64,000 bases of DNA. It comes from Ureibacillus terrenus (GTDB lineage: Bacteria > Bacillota > Bacilli > Bacillales_A > Planococcaceae). Below are positions 24,189 to 33,109 of the stretch, one piece after another. The position numbers and the translations under genes are program-made. Numbering within the stretch: the first letter of the stretch is position 1; each line of letters starts with the position of its first letter. A model generated the notes under the pieces. It was not told the DNA's origin, searched no databases, and worked only from the letters and a program-made list of their open reading frames with translations. The stretch is taken from NCBI RefSeq assembly GCF_006569205.1, contig NZ_VIGD01000005.1, positions 1-64,000 on the forward strand, written 5' to 3'.

Positions 24189-25634
24189 TTAAACCGATTG
24201 TCCGGCTTTGCAGTCAGACAACTTTTCTTGCATTTCATGCAACCACCCGCCAAAATGGGTATATCCTTCCAATTTCAAACCGTTTTCATAAATTTCATTT
24301 GCCGCAGCTTCGATTTCCTCCGATTCCGTTCCGATAAAAAAGGCGACGCAGCTGCTCCATTTTTCCCGATGTTCTTCATCGCTCAACGGAATCTCGATCG
24401 AACCCGGAGGATGCTGAACGGATGTTTCGAAAACTTTTCCATCCTTCGTTCTGATTTGGATTTCAACCGGCAAACGCCGGTTGAGTTTCCAGTCTTCCAC
24501 CGTTTCCTCCAGCTTTGACACCCGGACTTTCGGAAGGCGGCTTTGAATTTCCGGACGCTGCACACGGGCATCCGTAAAACTGGATAAACGGACATAGCCG
24601 TCCAATAATGCGGCCAGTACTGTATATTCGGCGCTGAATTTTGCCTCAAGCCCCGTCTTTGGCCTTGAATGGATCAGCGGCAGCAAACTTCTTTCTTGTG
24701 CCTTCAAAATAATTTCATCTATCTGATCGATTTGAAGATGGTGTTCATTCTTTAATAGCAACGCACCATGAATAAACCGGTGCGTGGCGAAACAGCACGG
24801 GTACTTTTTCACCGACAAGCCCGTCGGCAAATCGAAAGGCCGGCCGAACTGAACAGCCTGTTTTCGACTGCGGATTTCATCATCGTCCAAATCGCTGAAT
24901 GCATGGAAAAATCCCCGTTCCTCAAAAATTTCATGATTGCCTGTAAAATCCTGGCCGGCAAGTCGGACAGCCTGTATGGCGCCTGCCGCTGCCAAGCCGA
25001 CATGGAGCGGCTTCACCATCGAACCGAAATTCTTTTGAAGCCCTCCGGCAAGGGAAGCGGCGATGGCAATCGCATTTTTGCACTGCTCCCCGTTCAGGCG
25101 TTGCAAATATGCGCAGGCGCTGGCAGCACCAATCACGCCAAGGGTGCTTGTCGCATGCCAGCCGCTGTGATAATGCCGGATGCCCATCACTTCTCCGGTG
25201 CGTACCATTGCTTCTGTCCCGATTGCATAGGCGGTGATCACTTCTTTCCCGGAACTTTTCAGATGTTCGGCAATCGGCGTAATCGCTGCAAGGATCGGCG
25301 CGCTCGGGTGGATGATTACGCCCGGAGAAGCATCATCATAATCCAATACATGGGATGCGGTTCCGTTGATGATCGCCGCACGCTCCAACTCCGCTTTGGT
25401 GCGCTCTCCCCAAAGGGAAGCGTCCCCTTGCTGATCTTTATAGATGCTCTTCACTTTTTCCACCGCAGGTTCATGCCATCCCGCCAAGGAGACGCCGATT
25501 GTGTCGATGATTGCCTGTTTCGCCAGCACTTTTAAGTTTTCCGGGAGCTCTTCATAGGCGGTTTCTTGAATGAACGCCACCAGTTTATCCAGAAAATCTT
25601 TACCGGTTTTTCCATTTCGGTTTGCGCTTCTCAT
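24189..25634 (-). CDS. MmgE/PrpD-family protein
   Basis: The 481-residue protein has the helical MmgE/PrpD domain: QAIIDTIGVSLAG near the N-terminus, SHVLDYDD, the central SGWHATSTLG, and KKYPCCFATH in the second domain. Characterised members are 2-methylcitrate dehydratase, cis-aconitate decarboxylase and related enzymes acting on tricarboxylates. Here no methylcitrate synthase or lyase is nearby, so its substrate is open. It may dehydrate or isomerise an intermediate of the acyl acid module. The gene overlaps the enoyl-CoA hydratase gene by 35 bp, so the two are translated together. Confidence 0.82.
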   Translation of the reverse strand: MRSANRNGKTGKDFLDKLVAFIQETAYEELPENLKVLAKQAIIDTIGVSLAGWHEPAVEKVKSIYKDQQGDASLWGERTKAELERAAIINGTASHVLDYDDASPGVIIHPSAPILAAITPIAEHLKSSGKEVITAYAIGTEAMVRTGEVMGIRHYHSGWHATSTLGVIGAASACAYLQRLNGEQCKNAIAIAASLAGGLQKNFGSMVKPLHVGLAAAGAIQAVRLAGQDFTGNHEIFEERGFFHAFSDLDDDEIRSRKQAVQFGRPFDLPTGLSVKKYPCCFATHRFIHGALLLKNEHHLQIDQIDEIILKAQERSLLPLIHSRPKTGLEAKFSAEYTVLAALLDGYVRLSSFTDARVQRPEIQSRLPKVRVSKLEETVEDWKLNRRLPVEIQIRTKDGKVFETSVQHPPGSIEIPLSDEEHREKWSSCVAFFIGTESEEIEAAANEIYENGLKLEGYTHFGGWLHEMQEKLSDCKAGQSV

Positions 25635-26403
25635 TAAAGGCAGCCACCCCTTCTAACCGGTCTTCAGAAGTAACCAACAAATTGTAGGCCGCAATATCCA
25701 GTGCATAAGCTGTATGGAAGTCCGTATCCGAACCTTTATTGATCGACACTTTGGCCGCCCGGACCGCCATTGGGGCGCTTTCCGTGATTTCCTTGGCAAT
25801 TTCGATCGCCGTCTCCAGCGCTTTGCCTTTTGGGACCACCCGGTTCACCATCCCCCATTCATAGGCCAAAGCCGCATTGATTTTGCGTCCGGTATAAATC
25901 AATTCTTTCGCTCTCCGGATTCCGATGGCGCGAGACAAATTCTGCAATCCGCCGCCGCCCGGCAAAATTCCGCGCAATGCTTCGGACAATCCGAAGACGG
26001 CCGTTTCGGAGGCGATGATGAAATCAGCCGACAAAGCCAATTCACAGCCTCCTGCAAGGGCATATCCTTCCACAGCCGCGATTACGGGAACCGGAAAATC
26101 CCGGGTCAACAGCACCAATTCTTCGATGATTTGATGCTGCCTTCTCCAATTTGAGTTGCTCATGCCATTCCGCTCTTTTAAATCGCCGCCTGTACTGAAC
26201 GCTTTGTCTCCCGCTCCCGTAATGACCACGCAGCGCAACGACTCGTTATAGGCCTGTTCCCTGAACAATTCGAGCCTTTCTTCCAAAAGCTGCGTATTCA
26301 TGGCATTCAATACTTCCGGACGGTTTAAAGTGACGACCAAAATTTCATCGTTTTCACCGAGAAACTCCACTTTCAACATTTCGTACTTTGTATCCACTTT
26401 CAC
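25600..26403 (-). CDS. Enoyl-CoA hydratase/isomerase (crotonase family)
   Basis: This protein of about 267 residues has the crotonase oxyanion-hole segments FSTGGDLKERN and EGYALAGGCELAL, and the active-site acid in LSEALRGILPGGGG. It likely adds water to an enoyl-CoA made by the dehydrogenase encoded just upstream. The GTG at 26403 has AAGGAGG eight bases before it; the open frame runs 39 codons further but that part overlaps the dehydrogenase gene and has no homologous look. The 3' end overlaps the PrpD-family gene. Confidence 0.87.
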   Translation of the reverse strand: MKVDTKYEMLKVEFLGENDEILVVTLNRPEVLNAMNTQLLEERLELFREQAYNESLRCVVITGAGDKAFSTGGDLKERNGMSNSNWRRQHQIIEELVLLTRDFPVPVIAAVEGYALAGGCELALSADFIIASETAVFGLSEALRGILPGGGGLQNLSRAIGIRRAKELIYTGRKINAALAYEWGMVNRVVPKGKALETAIEIAKEITESAPMAVRAAKVSINKGSDTDFHTAYALDIAAYNLLVTSEDRLEGVAAFNEKRKPKWKNR

Positions 26404-26420
26404 CGGCTGCGCCTCCTTCC

Positions 26421-27587
26421 TTAAAAAGAACGCGGCATTTTCAACACATGTTGGCCCACGTAACTTAAGATCAGATTTGAAGAAATTGGGGCAATTTTCA
26501 TCATTCTGGTTTGCATCCATTTGCGGTTAATATGGTATTCATTTGCCGCCGCATAGCCTCCGAAAGTCTGCATGCATGCTTCCGCCGCGTTGTACGCCGC
26601 TTCGGAGCATAAGTATTTTGCCATGTTCGCGTCCGCTCCGGCCGTCGGATCTTTTTCGTCGAATTTTCTTGCGGCTTCATACAGCAATGCTTCCGCGGCG
26701 CGGAGTTCCATGTATGCTTTGGCAATCGGGAACTGGATGCCCTGGTTCTGCGTAATCGGACGGTCGAAAACGATTCGCTGGTTTCCATAATTAACCGCCT
26801 GATCAATGAAATATTTTCCATTTCCCAATGCCGAACCGGATACCAAAATCCGTTCGGCAACCATGCCGTCCATGACGCAATATAAACCGCGACCTTCTTC
26901 GCCGATCAAGTTTTCCGCCGGCACTTCAAGATCATTGAAGAACAATTGGTTCGTATCTCCTCCCAGCATTGTATCGATCGGTGTCGCCTCGATCTGCCCT
27001 TCCGGAACTTCGCGTTTATCGACAAGGAACAAGCTGATTCCGTGGGTTTTCTTTTGCACCTGGTCAAGCGGCGTCGTACGCGCCAAAAGCAGCAGCAAAT
27101 CCGTATTATTGAAGCGTGAAATAAAGATTTTTTGCCCGTTGATGATGTATTTGTCGCCTTTTTTTACGGCTCTCGTTTTAATCTTTGTCGTATCTGTGCC
27201 CGCATCCGGCTCCGTTACCGCAAATGTCTGAAGGCGAAGCTCTCCGCTTGCAATTTGAGGCAGATATCTGCGTTTCAATTCTTCGCTTCCGTGGCGAAGC
27301 AATGCGCCCATTGTATACAATTGGGCGTGCACCTGGTTGGCATTGCCGCCGGAACGGTTGATTTCCTCCAAAATGATTGCGCCTTCAAGAAAACCTAAAC
27401 CGGATCCTCCGTACTCTTCCGGAATCAATGCGCCCAGCCAGCCGGCATCGCTCATGGCTTTTACAAATTCTGTCGGATAACGGTGCTCCTCATGCGATTT
27501 TCTCCAATAATCCTGGTCGAAGCGCGAACAAATTTCGCGCACTCCTTCACGAATGTCCTGATGTAAATCAGTTAATGCTACACCCAT
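26421..27587 (-). CDS. Acyl-CoA dehydrogenase
   Basis: This flavoprotein of about 388 residues has the FAD/substrate segments TFAVTEPDAGTDTT, INGQKIFISRF and ACMQTFGGYAAANEY. It would pass electrons to the ETF encoded upstream. At the usual place of the catalytic Glu (YEGTS in the medium-chain enzyme) it reads IAPISSN, so the base must lie elsewhere, as in the isovaleryl type, or the enzyme belongs to a distinct subfamily that ends in LPRSF/MPRSF. ATG at 27587 follows GGGGGAA; ATG at 27602 is alternative. Confidence 0.85.
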   Translation of the reverse strand: MGVALTDLHQDIREGVREICSRFDQDYWRKSHEEHRYPTEFVKAMSDAGWLGALIPEEYGGSGLGFLEGAIILEEINRSGGNANQVHAQLYTMGALLRHGSEELKRRYLPQIASGELRLQTFAVTEPDAGTDTTKIKTRAVKKGDKYIINGQKIFISRFNNTDLLLLLARTTPLDQVQKKTHGISLFLVDKREVPEGQIEATPIDTMLGGDTNQLFFNDLEVPAENLIGEEGRGLYCVMDGMVAERILVSGSALGNGKYFIDQAVNYGNQRIVFDRPITQNQGIQFPIAKAYMELRAAEALLYEAARKFDEKDPTAGADANMAKYLCSEAAYNAAEACMQTFGGYAAANEYHINRKWMQTRMMKIAPISSNLILSYVGQHVLKMPRSF

Positions 27588-27620
27588 TGCGATTTCCCCC
27601 ATCCTTTTGTTTTTGAGTTT

Positions 27621-28589
27621 TTATGATCCTTGCACTGCCATCCAAGATTTTGGACGAATTTCCGGCAGTACTCCGCCTTTTGCCAGGTGTCCGGGCAATT
27701 GGCGGCCTACAATTTGTTCGGCCAATTTAGCGCATTCCACCAATGCTTCAAGATTCAACCCTGTTTCGATGCCCATTTCTTCGCATAAAAAGGCGACATC
27801 CTCTGTTGCGACATTGCCCGGCGCCCCTTTTACGGCGGCAAATGGACATCCGCCAAGGCCGCCAATGGCCGTATCAAATTCCCAAATTCCTTCCTGCAAT
27901 GCCGCATACACATTGGCCAAGCCGAGACCGCGAGTATCGTGCAAATGCAAATGAATGTTCAAATCCGGCCACTTATCCTGGATTGTGCGTATTGTGCGTT
28001 TGATTTGTTCGGGATTTGCCCACCCCATCGTATCCGCCAATTTCACTTTTTCGATATTTTCTCCGTAGCTGGCAGCGAGATTGATGACATCTTCCATGAG
28101 CCGGATTAAATGATCCAGATAAATGTAGCCTTCAAAGTTGCATCCAAAGGCTGCCATAAATCCCATCTGCTTTACCCGGATATTCGCGGCCTTGTATGCT
28201 TCAATCCATTCCGGCAACGTTTCAAACATTTCATCCGTGGTTTTGTTCATGTTCCGTTTTGAAAACGTATTGCTCGCGGACAGCACGAGGCTGCCGTCCA
28301 GCGTGACGCCGCTTTGAATCGCCCGTTCAAGTCCCTTCAGATTCAAAAAGGCTGCCCTATATGCCACTCCAGGCACACGGTCAATTCCTGAGAGCACTTG
28401 TTCCGCATCCGCCATTTGGGGAACCCATTTGGGACTGACAAACGAAGTGACTTCAATATGTCTGAGGCCTGCACCGCTTAAGGCGTTGACAAATTTGATT
28501 TTAGCTTCCGTTGAAATGGGGTTCGTTTCCGATTGAAAACCTTCCCTCGGTCCAACCTCATATAATTCCACATGCCGGGGCAAACCCAT
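27621..28589 (-). CDS. HMG-CoA-lyase-family protein, copy 2
   Basis: The 322-residue lyase-like barrel shows HLHDTRG and GGLGGCPFA with the signature Cys. The N-terminal catalytic motif reads GPREGFQS, with Glu where HMG-CoA lyase has Asp (RDG). After the Cys it has an insertion (AAVKGAPGN) compared with copy 1. It probably cleaves a different 3-hydroxyacyl-CoA than copy 1. It sits 13 bp after the second CoA-transferase and has a strong AGGAGGTGA before the ATG. Confidence 0.8.
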   Translation of the reverse strand: MGLPRHVELYEVGPREGFQSETNPISTEAKIKFVNALSGAGLRHIEVTSFVSPKWVPQMADAEQVLSGIDRVPGVAYRAAFLNLKGLERAIQSGVTLDGSLVLSASNTFSKRNMNKTTDEMFETLPEWIEAYKAANIRVKQMGFMAAFGCNFEGYIYLDHLIRLMEDVINLAASYGENIEKVKLADTMGWANPEQIKRTIRTIQDKWPDLNIHLHLHDTRGLGLANVYAALQEGIWEFDTAIGGLGGCPFAAVKGAPGNVATEDVAFLCEEMGIETGLNLEALVECAKLAEQIVGRQLPGHLAKGGVLPEIRPKSWMAVQGS

Positions 28590-28602
28590 GTCCCTTCACC
28601 TC

Positions 28603-29796
28603 CTAACCGACGACACTCGCGCTTTTCAATTGTTCAAGCTCGTCTTCTGTCATGTTCAATGAAGCTAATACTTCTTCGGTATGCTCGCCAAGCAGCGGCG
28701 GCAATGATTGCAATTGTCCGCGTTCATCATTGATCCGGAACGGCAGGTCGATGATCCGGAAATCTTTCACGCGGAAGCCTTCAATTTTCTTGATGATTTC
28801 AAGGGCATTTACCTGCTCGTCATTTAACACCCTGTCCAGGGTGTTGATCGGACAGCACGGCACGCTATGTTTCTCCATCAGATCCACAAGCTCATCCAAT
28901 TCGTATCGGACAGTGCGTTCTTCAATCAGCTTCCGCAGCTCATCCCTGTGCCGAACCCGGTCCGCATTCGTTTCAAAGCGGGGATCCTCCACTAGCTCCG
29001 GCATTTGGAGAGCAGTACACAGGTTTTTAAATAAGCGATTGTTTCCGGCCGCAATGATCGCCCATTGCCCTCCCTTCGTTTTGAAGGCCTGATATGGCAC
29101 GGTCGTCGACATACCGGTTCCCCATTTTCTGGGCAATTTGCCGGATGCGAGGTAAGTGGACATTTGCAACGTCACCCATGCGATGCCTGTTTCAAGGAGG
29201 CTGCTTGAGACTTTGCTGCCCTTGCCGGTTTTGTTCCTCTCATGCAATGCGCTTAAAATGCCGATCAGACACCACATGCCCGTAGCCATATCCACGATGG
29301 ACACTCCTACCCGGACCGGATCTTCCCCTTCATGCCCAGTCAAGCTCATGATGCCGCTGTATGCCTGAATCAACGGGTCGTAACCCGGCTTATGTTTCAT
29401 CTTTCCTTTATCGCCGAATGCGCTGATGGACGCATAAATCAAAGAAGGGTTGATCTCCTTCAGCGTTTCATAATCCAAGTTCCTGGATTCTTCGCTGCCC
29501 GGCTTCAGGCTGTGGATGAATATATCCGCTTTTTTGCAAAGTTCATGGATGATTTGTTGCCCTTTCGGATCATTCAAATCGACGCATACACTTTTTTTGT
29601 TCCGGTTCAATGCCAAAAATGTGGAAGATTCTTCCCCCCATAGCGGCGGGTGCCAATGTCTTGTATCATCCCCGTGAACCGGCCGTTCGATTTTGATCAC
29701 CGTCGCCCCCAAATCGCCCAGCAGCTGGGAACAAAAGGGGCCCGCCACATTCTGCGTAATGTCAATGACCGTAATGCCTGAAAGAACATTCACCAT
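28603..29796 (-). CDS. Class III CoA-transferase (CaiB/BaiF), copy 2
   Basis: This 397-residue protein has ITVIDITQNVAGPF, IKIERPVHGDDTR, NRNKKSVCVDL and the catalytic Asp in SIVDMATG. It is the partner of the second lyase-like gene. By position it would activate the acid that the acyl-CoA dehydrogenase and hydratase then process. It is only distantly similar to copy 1. The ATG has GGGGAGAAG upstream and the gene lies 13 bp behind etfA. Confidence 0.88.
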   Translation of the reverse strand: MVNVLSGITVIDITQNVAGPFCSQLLGDLGATVIKIERPVHGDDTRHWHPPLWGEESSTFLALNRNKKSVCVDLNDPKGQQIIHELCKKADIFIHSLKPGSEESRNLDYETLKEINPSLIYASISAFGDKGKMKHKPGYDPLIQAYSGIMSLTGHEGEDPVRVGVSIVDMATGMWCLIGILSALHERNKTGKGSKVSSSLLETGIAWVTLQMSTYLASGKLPRKWGTGMSTTVPYQAFKTKGGQWAIIAAGNNRLFKNLCTALQMPELVEDPRFETNADRVRHRDELRKLIEERTVRYELDELVDLMEKHSVPCCPINTLDRVLNDEQVNALEIIKKIEGFRVKDFRIIDLPFRINDERGQLQSLPPLLGEHTEEVLASLNMTEDELEQLKSASVVG

Positions 29797-29809
29797 TTTT
29801 CTTCTCCCC

Positions 29810-30781
29810 TCAAACCAAAACTTTTTTGAATTCTTCCGTTAATAAAGGAACCACCTCAAAAAGATCGCCGACTATGCCGTAATCCGCCACTTTGAAAATC
29901 GGGGCATCCGGATCTTTGTTAATCGCGACGATGATTTTAGAGTTGGACATTCCCGCCAAATGCTGCACAGCTCCCGAAATCCCGCAGGCGATGTACAAAT
30001 CCGGCGTAACGACTTTGCCGGTTTGTCCGACTTGCATGGAATAATCGCAATATCCCGCATCGCATGCCGCACGGGATGCCCCGACGGCCGCCCCGAGCAC
30101 TTCCGCCAATTCATAAAGGGGCTTGAATCCTTCCGCACTTTTCACTCCTCGTCCCCCGGAAACGATGATTTTCGCTTCCGTCAAGTCGACCTTTCCGGCA
30201 GTCTTCTTGACAACTTCTTTGATCACCGTACGAATATCCGCAATCTGCGCTCTTACTTCGGTCACTTCCGCATTGCGCCCTGTATCCGGTTCTGATACCG
30301 GAAGATTGTTGGGACGGATGGTTGCAAAAATGATGCCTTCCTTCACCCTTTTCTTTTGGAACAGCTTGCCCGCATATACCGGGCGAATGAAAACAACATC
30401 ATCGCCATTTACTTCAAGTCCTGTACAGTCGGAGATCAGCCCTGCATTCAGACGCGCCGCGACCCTCGGAGCCAAGTCCCTTCCCGTTGCCGTATGGCCG
30501 ATCAGCACCGCATCGGGCTCCACAATACTAAACACTTCCATGAACGCCTGGGAATAGGCATCCGTCGAATAGGCATTCAGTTCCTCATTCGTCACGACAT
30601 ACACCCGATCCGCTCCATGCCGGGCCAATTGCTGCGCTTCGCCTCCGGGACCTTTTCCGAAGACTACCGCCGTGACTGTTCCTCCATTTGCAATTTTCCG
30701 TGCCGCAGATAGCACTTCCAGCGAAACATTTCTTAAAACTCCGTCACGTCTTTCCGCTACGACCAGTACGTTTTTACTCAT
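29810..30781 (-). CDS. etfA: Electron transfer flavoprotein alpha subunit
   Basis: This protein of about 323 residues has the ETF-alpha C-terminal FAD domain: [41 protein letters not shown] and [11 protein letters not shown]. With EtfB it accepts electrons from the acyl-CoA dehydrogenase. ATG at 30781 has AAAGGGAG at good distance; ATG at 30787 lies right against that site. A dedicated ETF pair within the cluster, ahead of its dehydrogenase, supports a self-contained oxidation module. Confidence 0.92.
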   Translation of the reverse strand: MSKNVLVVAERRDGVLRNVSLEVLSAARKIANGGTVTAVVFGKGPGGEAQQLARHGADRVYVVTNEELNAYSTDAYSQAFMEVFSIVEPDAVLIGHTATGRDLAPRVAARLNAGLISDCTGLEVNGDDVVFIRPVYAGKLFQKKRVKEGIIFATIRPNNLPVSEPDTGRNAEVTEVRAQIADIRTVIKEVVKKTAGKVDLTEAKIIVSGGRGVKSAEGFKPLYELAEVLGAAVGASRAACDAGYCDYSMQVGQTGKVVTPDLYIACGISGAVQHLAGMSNSKIIVAINKDPDAPIFKVADYGIVGDLFEVVPLLTEEFKKVLV

Positions 30782-30813
30782 TTCCATCTCCCTTTCAACA
30801 TCGACTAAAGCTG

Positions 30814-31584
30814 TTAAATAATGACTTTCGCTTCGTTTCTCAATAATTCCACCAATTCAAATACTTGTTCGCCGATGTCTCCCTTTAAGACTTTTCCGGC
30901 TTTCTTTCTCTCCGGCAAATATTGCCCAACAATCTCGGTTTTAGGCGCAATTTCTTCTATATCGATGTCCAAATCTTCCGCTTCCAGACGCTCGATTGTT
31001 TTTTTCTTCGCTTTCATAATCCCCGGAAGCGAAGGATAACGGGGTTCGTTTAATCCCTGCTGGGCTGTTACCAATACAGGCATATCCGCTTCAATCACTT
31101 CCACATCGCCTTCAACGTCTTTCTCCACCTTGACTTTTCCGTCTTCGATTTCGAAATTGGTGATGGTGGTGATATGCGGGATTCCCAATTCCTCCGCCAA
31201 ACGCGGGCCTACCTGTGCGGCGCCGTCATCAACGGCCATATGTCCACAGAAAATCAAATCATAGGAATCCTGCTTTGCGACTGCAGCCAATACTTTGGAG
31301 ATGGTATATTCATCGCCGAATAGCGACTCGTCATTGACGATGATCGCCCGGTCCACCCCCACCGCCAAAGCATGTCGCAATGCCGATTCCGCCCGGTCAG
31401 GGCCGACCGTCACCGCCGTCACTTCCCCGCCATATTTCTCTTTCACCGCAACCGCTTCTTCCAGCGCGTATTCATCATAGGGATTAATGATATATTTGAC
31501 ACCGTTTTCATTTACTTCCCCATCGAAAAGCTCAATCTGTTCTTCTGTATCAAATGTTTGTTTAAGTAAAACTAAGATTTTCAT
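30814..31584 (-). CDS. etfB: Electron transfer flavoprotein beta subunit
   Basis: This 256-residue ETF-beta binds AMP and supports EtfA. It begins MKILVLLKQTFDTEEQ and has DGAAQVGPRLAEELGIP and LNEPRYPSLPGIMKAKKK. It is the first gene of the long minus-strand train. AGGAGGT precedes the ATG by 5 bases. The upstream region should hold the main promoter of the train. Confidence 0.92.
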   Translation of the reverse strand: MKILVLLKQTFDTEEQIELFDGEVNENGVKYIINPYDEYALEEAVAVKEKYGGEVTAVTVGPDRAESALRHALAVGVDRAIIVNDESLFGDEYTISKVLAAVAKQDSYDLIFCGHMAVDDGAAQVGPRLAEELGIPHITTITNFEIEDGKVKVEKDVEGDVEVIEADMPVLVTAQQGLNEPRYPSLPGIMKAKKKTIERLEAEDLDIDIEEIAPKTEIVGQYLPERKKAGKVLKGDIGEQVFELVELLRNEAKVII

Positions 31585-31918
31585 AGATACCTCCTGCGTC
31601 TAGGAAACTTTAAAGTTTCGAATATTCTGTTTATTAAAAAATTTAGCACGGTTCAATTCATATTACCAATATCTGTTTTATAGCCGTACTATATGAAAAA
31701 TATATGGTTATTTTTTCCTCCTAAGTCATCGGAGGAGATACCGGTACTGCGATTTTGCCTCTCTTGCCCGCCATAAAAATACATAAAGACATTGACAATA
31801 CCGGCAAAAAAAGAAAGGAGGGTTTGAACAGCCTCAAACTCTCCTTTCTTTCATTTTCCAACTATTATCTTTTTCATATACTTCCAAATTCACATATCAA
31901 AAAAATACCCCCTGCCAA
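31585..31918. other. Intergenic region: etf promoter region and LysR terminator
   Basis: The etf-side part is AT-rich and carries CATATA-N5-CATATAG-like half sites (minus strand, about 31691-31708), similar to CATATA elements in front of the divergent TPP gene, so one regulator may act at both. A second AGGAGG about 150 bp above etfB has no open frame. The LysR terminator is listed separately. No small gene is evident. Confidence 0.45.
31810..31851 (-). terminator. Terminator of the LysR gene
   Basis: AAAGAAAGGAGGGTTTGA pairs with TCAAACTCTCCTTTCTTT around a 6-base loop, one mismatch. On the minus strand a T-run follows. Confidence 0.75.
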
Positions 31919-32791
31919 TCAGAACATTTCAATGAAGCGCTGCGCAACTTTCGAGAGGGGGCGTTTTTTGTCCCATATGAGGGAGGTCTTATTGTACAGA
32001 GTGCAATCTTCAATTTCAACGATTTGAATGTCCAGTTTCGTTTTTAGATAATAAGTGGATTGGGGCATTACTGTCGCTCCCAGTCCGGAAGAGACAAGCG
32101 AAAAAATGGTGGCGGCATCATGGCATTCGCCGATGATGTTTAATTTGATTCCCTGCTTCAGGCATAAATCGTAAAAAGAATTATAGACGGCATCATCCTG
32201 GACCACCGTGATGAGCGGGATACCCTCCAGTTCCTTCATCGATATTGATCCCCGGCCTGAATCCCAATTCCATTGCTTTGGGACAAATAAAACATAAGGT
32301 TCGATTTTCAGCGTTTTGGACTCAAAATCCAAATGCTGGTCGGAAGCAAATCGGACAACCGCCATTTCCACCAATCTTTCTTCCAAAAACTTGACCACTT
32401 GGTACGGATGCCCGTCCAATATTTTAAAAGTAGTCAACGGATACTTGTTCCGAAATTCCTTGATGCGATCCGGCAGGTAATTTAATGCGCACGATTTGGA
32501 AGCTCCCAGCGACAGCATCCCCCTTAATCCGTCCCCGGTCTCCTTCACTTCGACAAGGGCATCTTCCAATTGATGAAGTATGCTGACGGCCCGCTTGTAC
32601 AACAATGCACCCGCTTCCGTCAATTCGACATTTCTGCTGTTCCGGTAAAACAGATTCGTACCTAATTCTTCCTCGATGGATTTTAATTGCTGGCTGAGCG
32701 GCGGCTGCGCCATATTCAATTTTCTGGCAGCCCTCGTAATCTGCCCTTCCTCCGCCACCGTAACAAAATATCTCAGTTGCCTAATATCCAA
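31919..32791 (-). CDS. LysR-family transcriptional regulator
   Basis: This regulator of about 290 residues has an N-terminal HTH (RQLRYFVTVAEEGQITRAA with AQPPLSQQLKSIEEELG) and a substrate-binding domain typical of CatR/BenM-like activators. The TTG at 32791 follows GGGAGGGG by 9 bases and gives the usual LysR length; the longer frame to 32911 would add 40 atypical residues. It is divergent from the TPP-enzyme/Tct genes and lies at the head of the catabolic train, so it most likely controls both. The inducer is presumably an aromatic acid or ring-cleavage product (inference). Confidence 0.88.
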   Translation of the reverse strand: MDIRQLRYFVTVAEEGQITRAARKLNMAQPPLSQQLKSIEEELGTNLFYRNSRNVELTEAGALLYKRAVSILHQLEDALVEVKETGDGLRGMLSLGASKSCALNYLPDRIKEFRNKYPLTTFKILDGHPYQVVKFLEERLVEMAVVRFASDQHLDFESKTLKIEPYVLFVPKQWNWDSGRGSISMKELEGIPLITVVQDDAVYNSFYDLCLKQGIKLNIIGECHDAATIFSLVSSGLGATVMPQSTYYLKTKLDIQIVEIEDCTLYNKTSLIWDKKRPLSKVAQRFIEMF

Positions 32792-32970
32792 AATCCGACA
32801 CCCCTCCCATATGAGTTGCATATCCCAACCATATATAACAGATATTTGAAGTATAGTATACGCAATGCTAGGATATTTGTAAAGAATTTTCAGAATACTG
32901 TTAAACCGCAATTTTTTAGAAAAATAAAAACACGGAGCAGAAAAAAGTCTACATAATTATCATTCGATAT

Positions 32971-33021
32971 ATCAACCGGCGGGTTGATGGATTATTTTTC
33001 CATATACAGAAATGATATATG
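32971..33021. promoter_or_regulatory. Candidate LysR binding sites in the divergent promoter region
   Basis: Two perfect inverted repeats occur: ATCAACC-N4-GGTTGAT (32971-32988) and CATATA-N9-TATATG (33001-33021). The second fits the T-N11-A dyad style of LysR sites. They lie in the 318-bp space between the LysR gene and the TPP-enzyme gene. The rest of that space is AT-rich and has no gene. Confidence 0.5.
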
Positions 33022-33109
33022 AAACTTATCAAACATATCAGGAATTTAAGCCTTTTTTATGGCTTTCAATATTTGAAACCAATTTTGTGACAAAAAGGGT
33101 GATTGTTAG

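Noticed and set aside
24768-25535. 255-codon plus-strand frame
   Set aside because: Fully opposite the MmgE/PrpD gene, no ribosome site, low-complexity Cys/Arg composition; a shadow frame.
15885-25634. Methylcitrate cycle (aconitase plus PrpD)
   Set aside because: No methylcitrate synthase or methylisocitrate lyase is present, and the genes are separated by gentisate genes.
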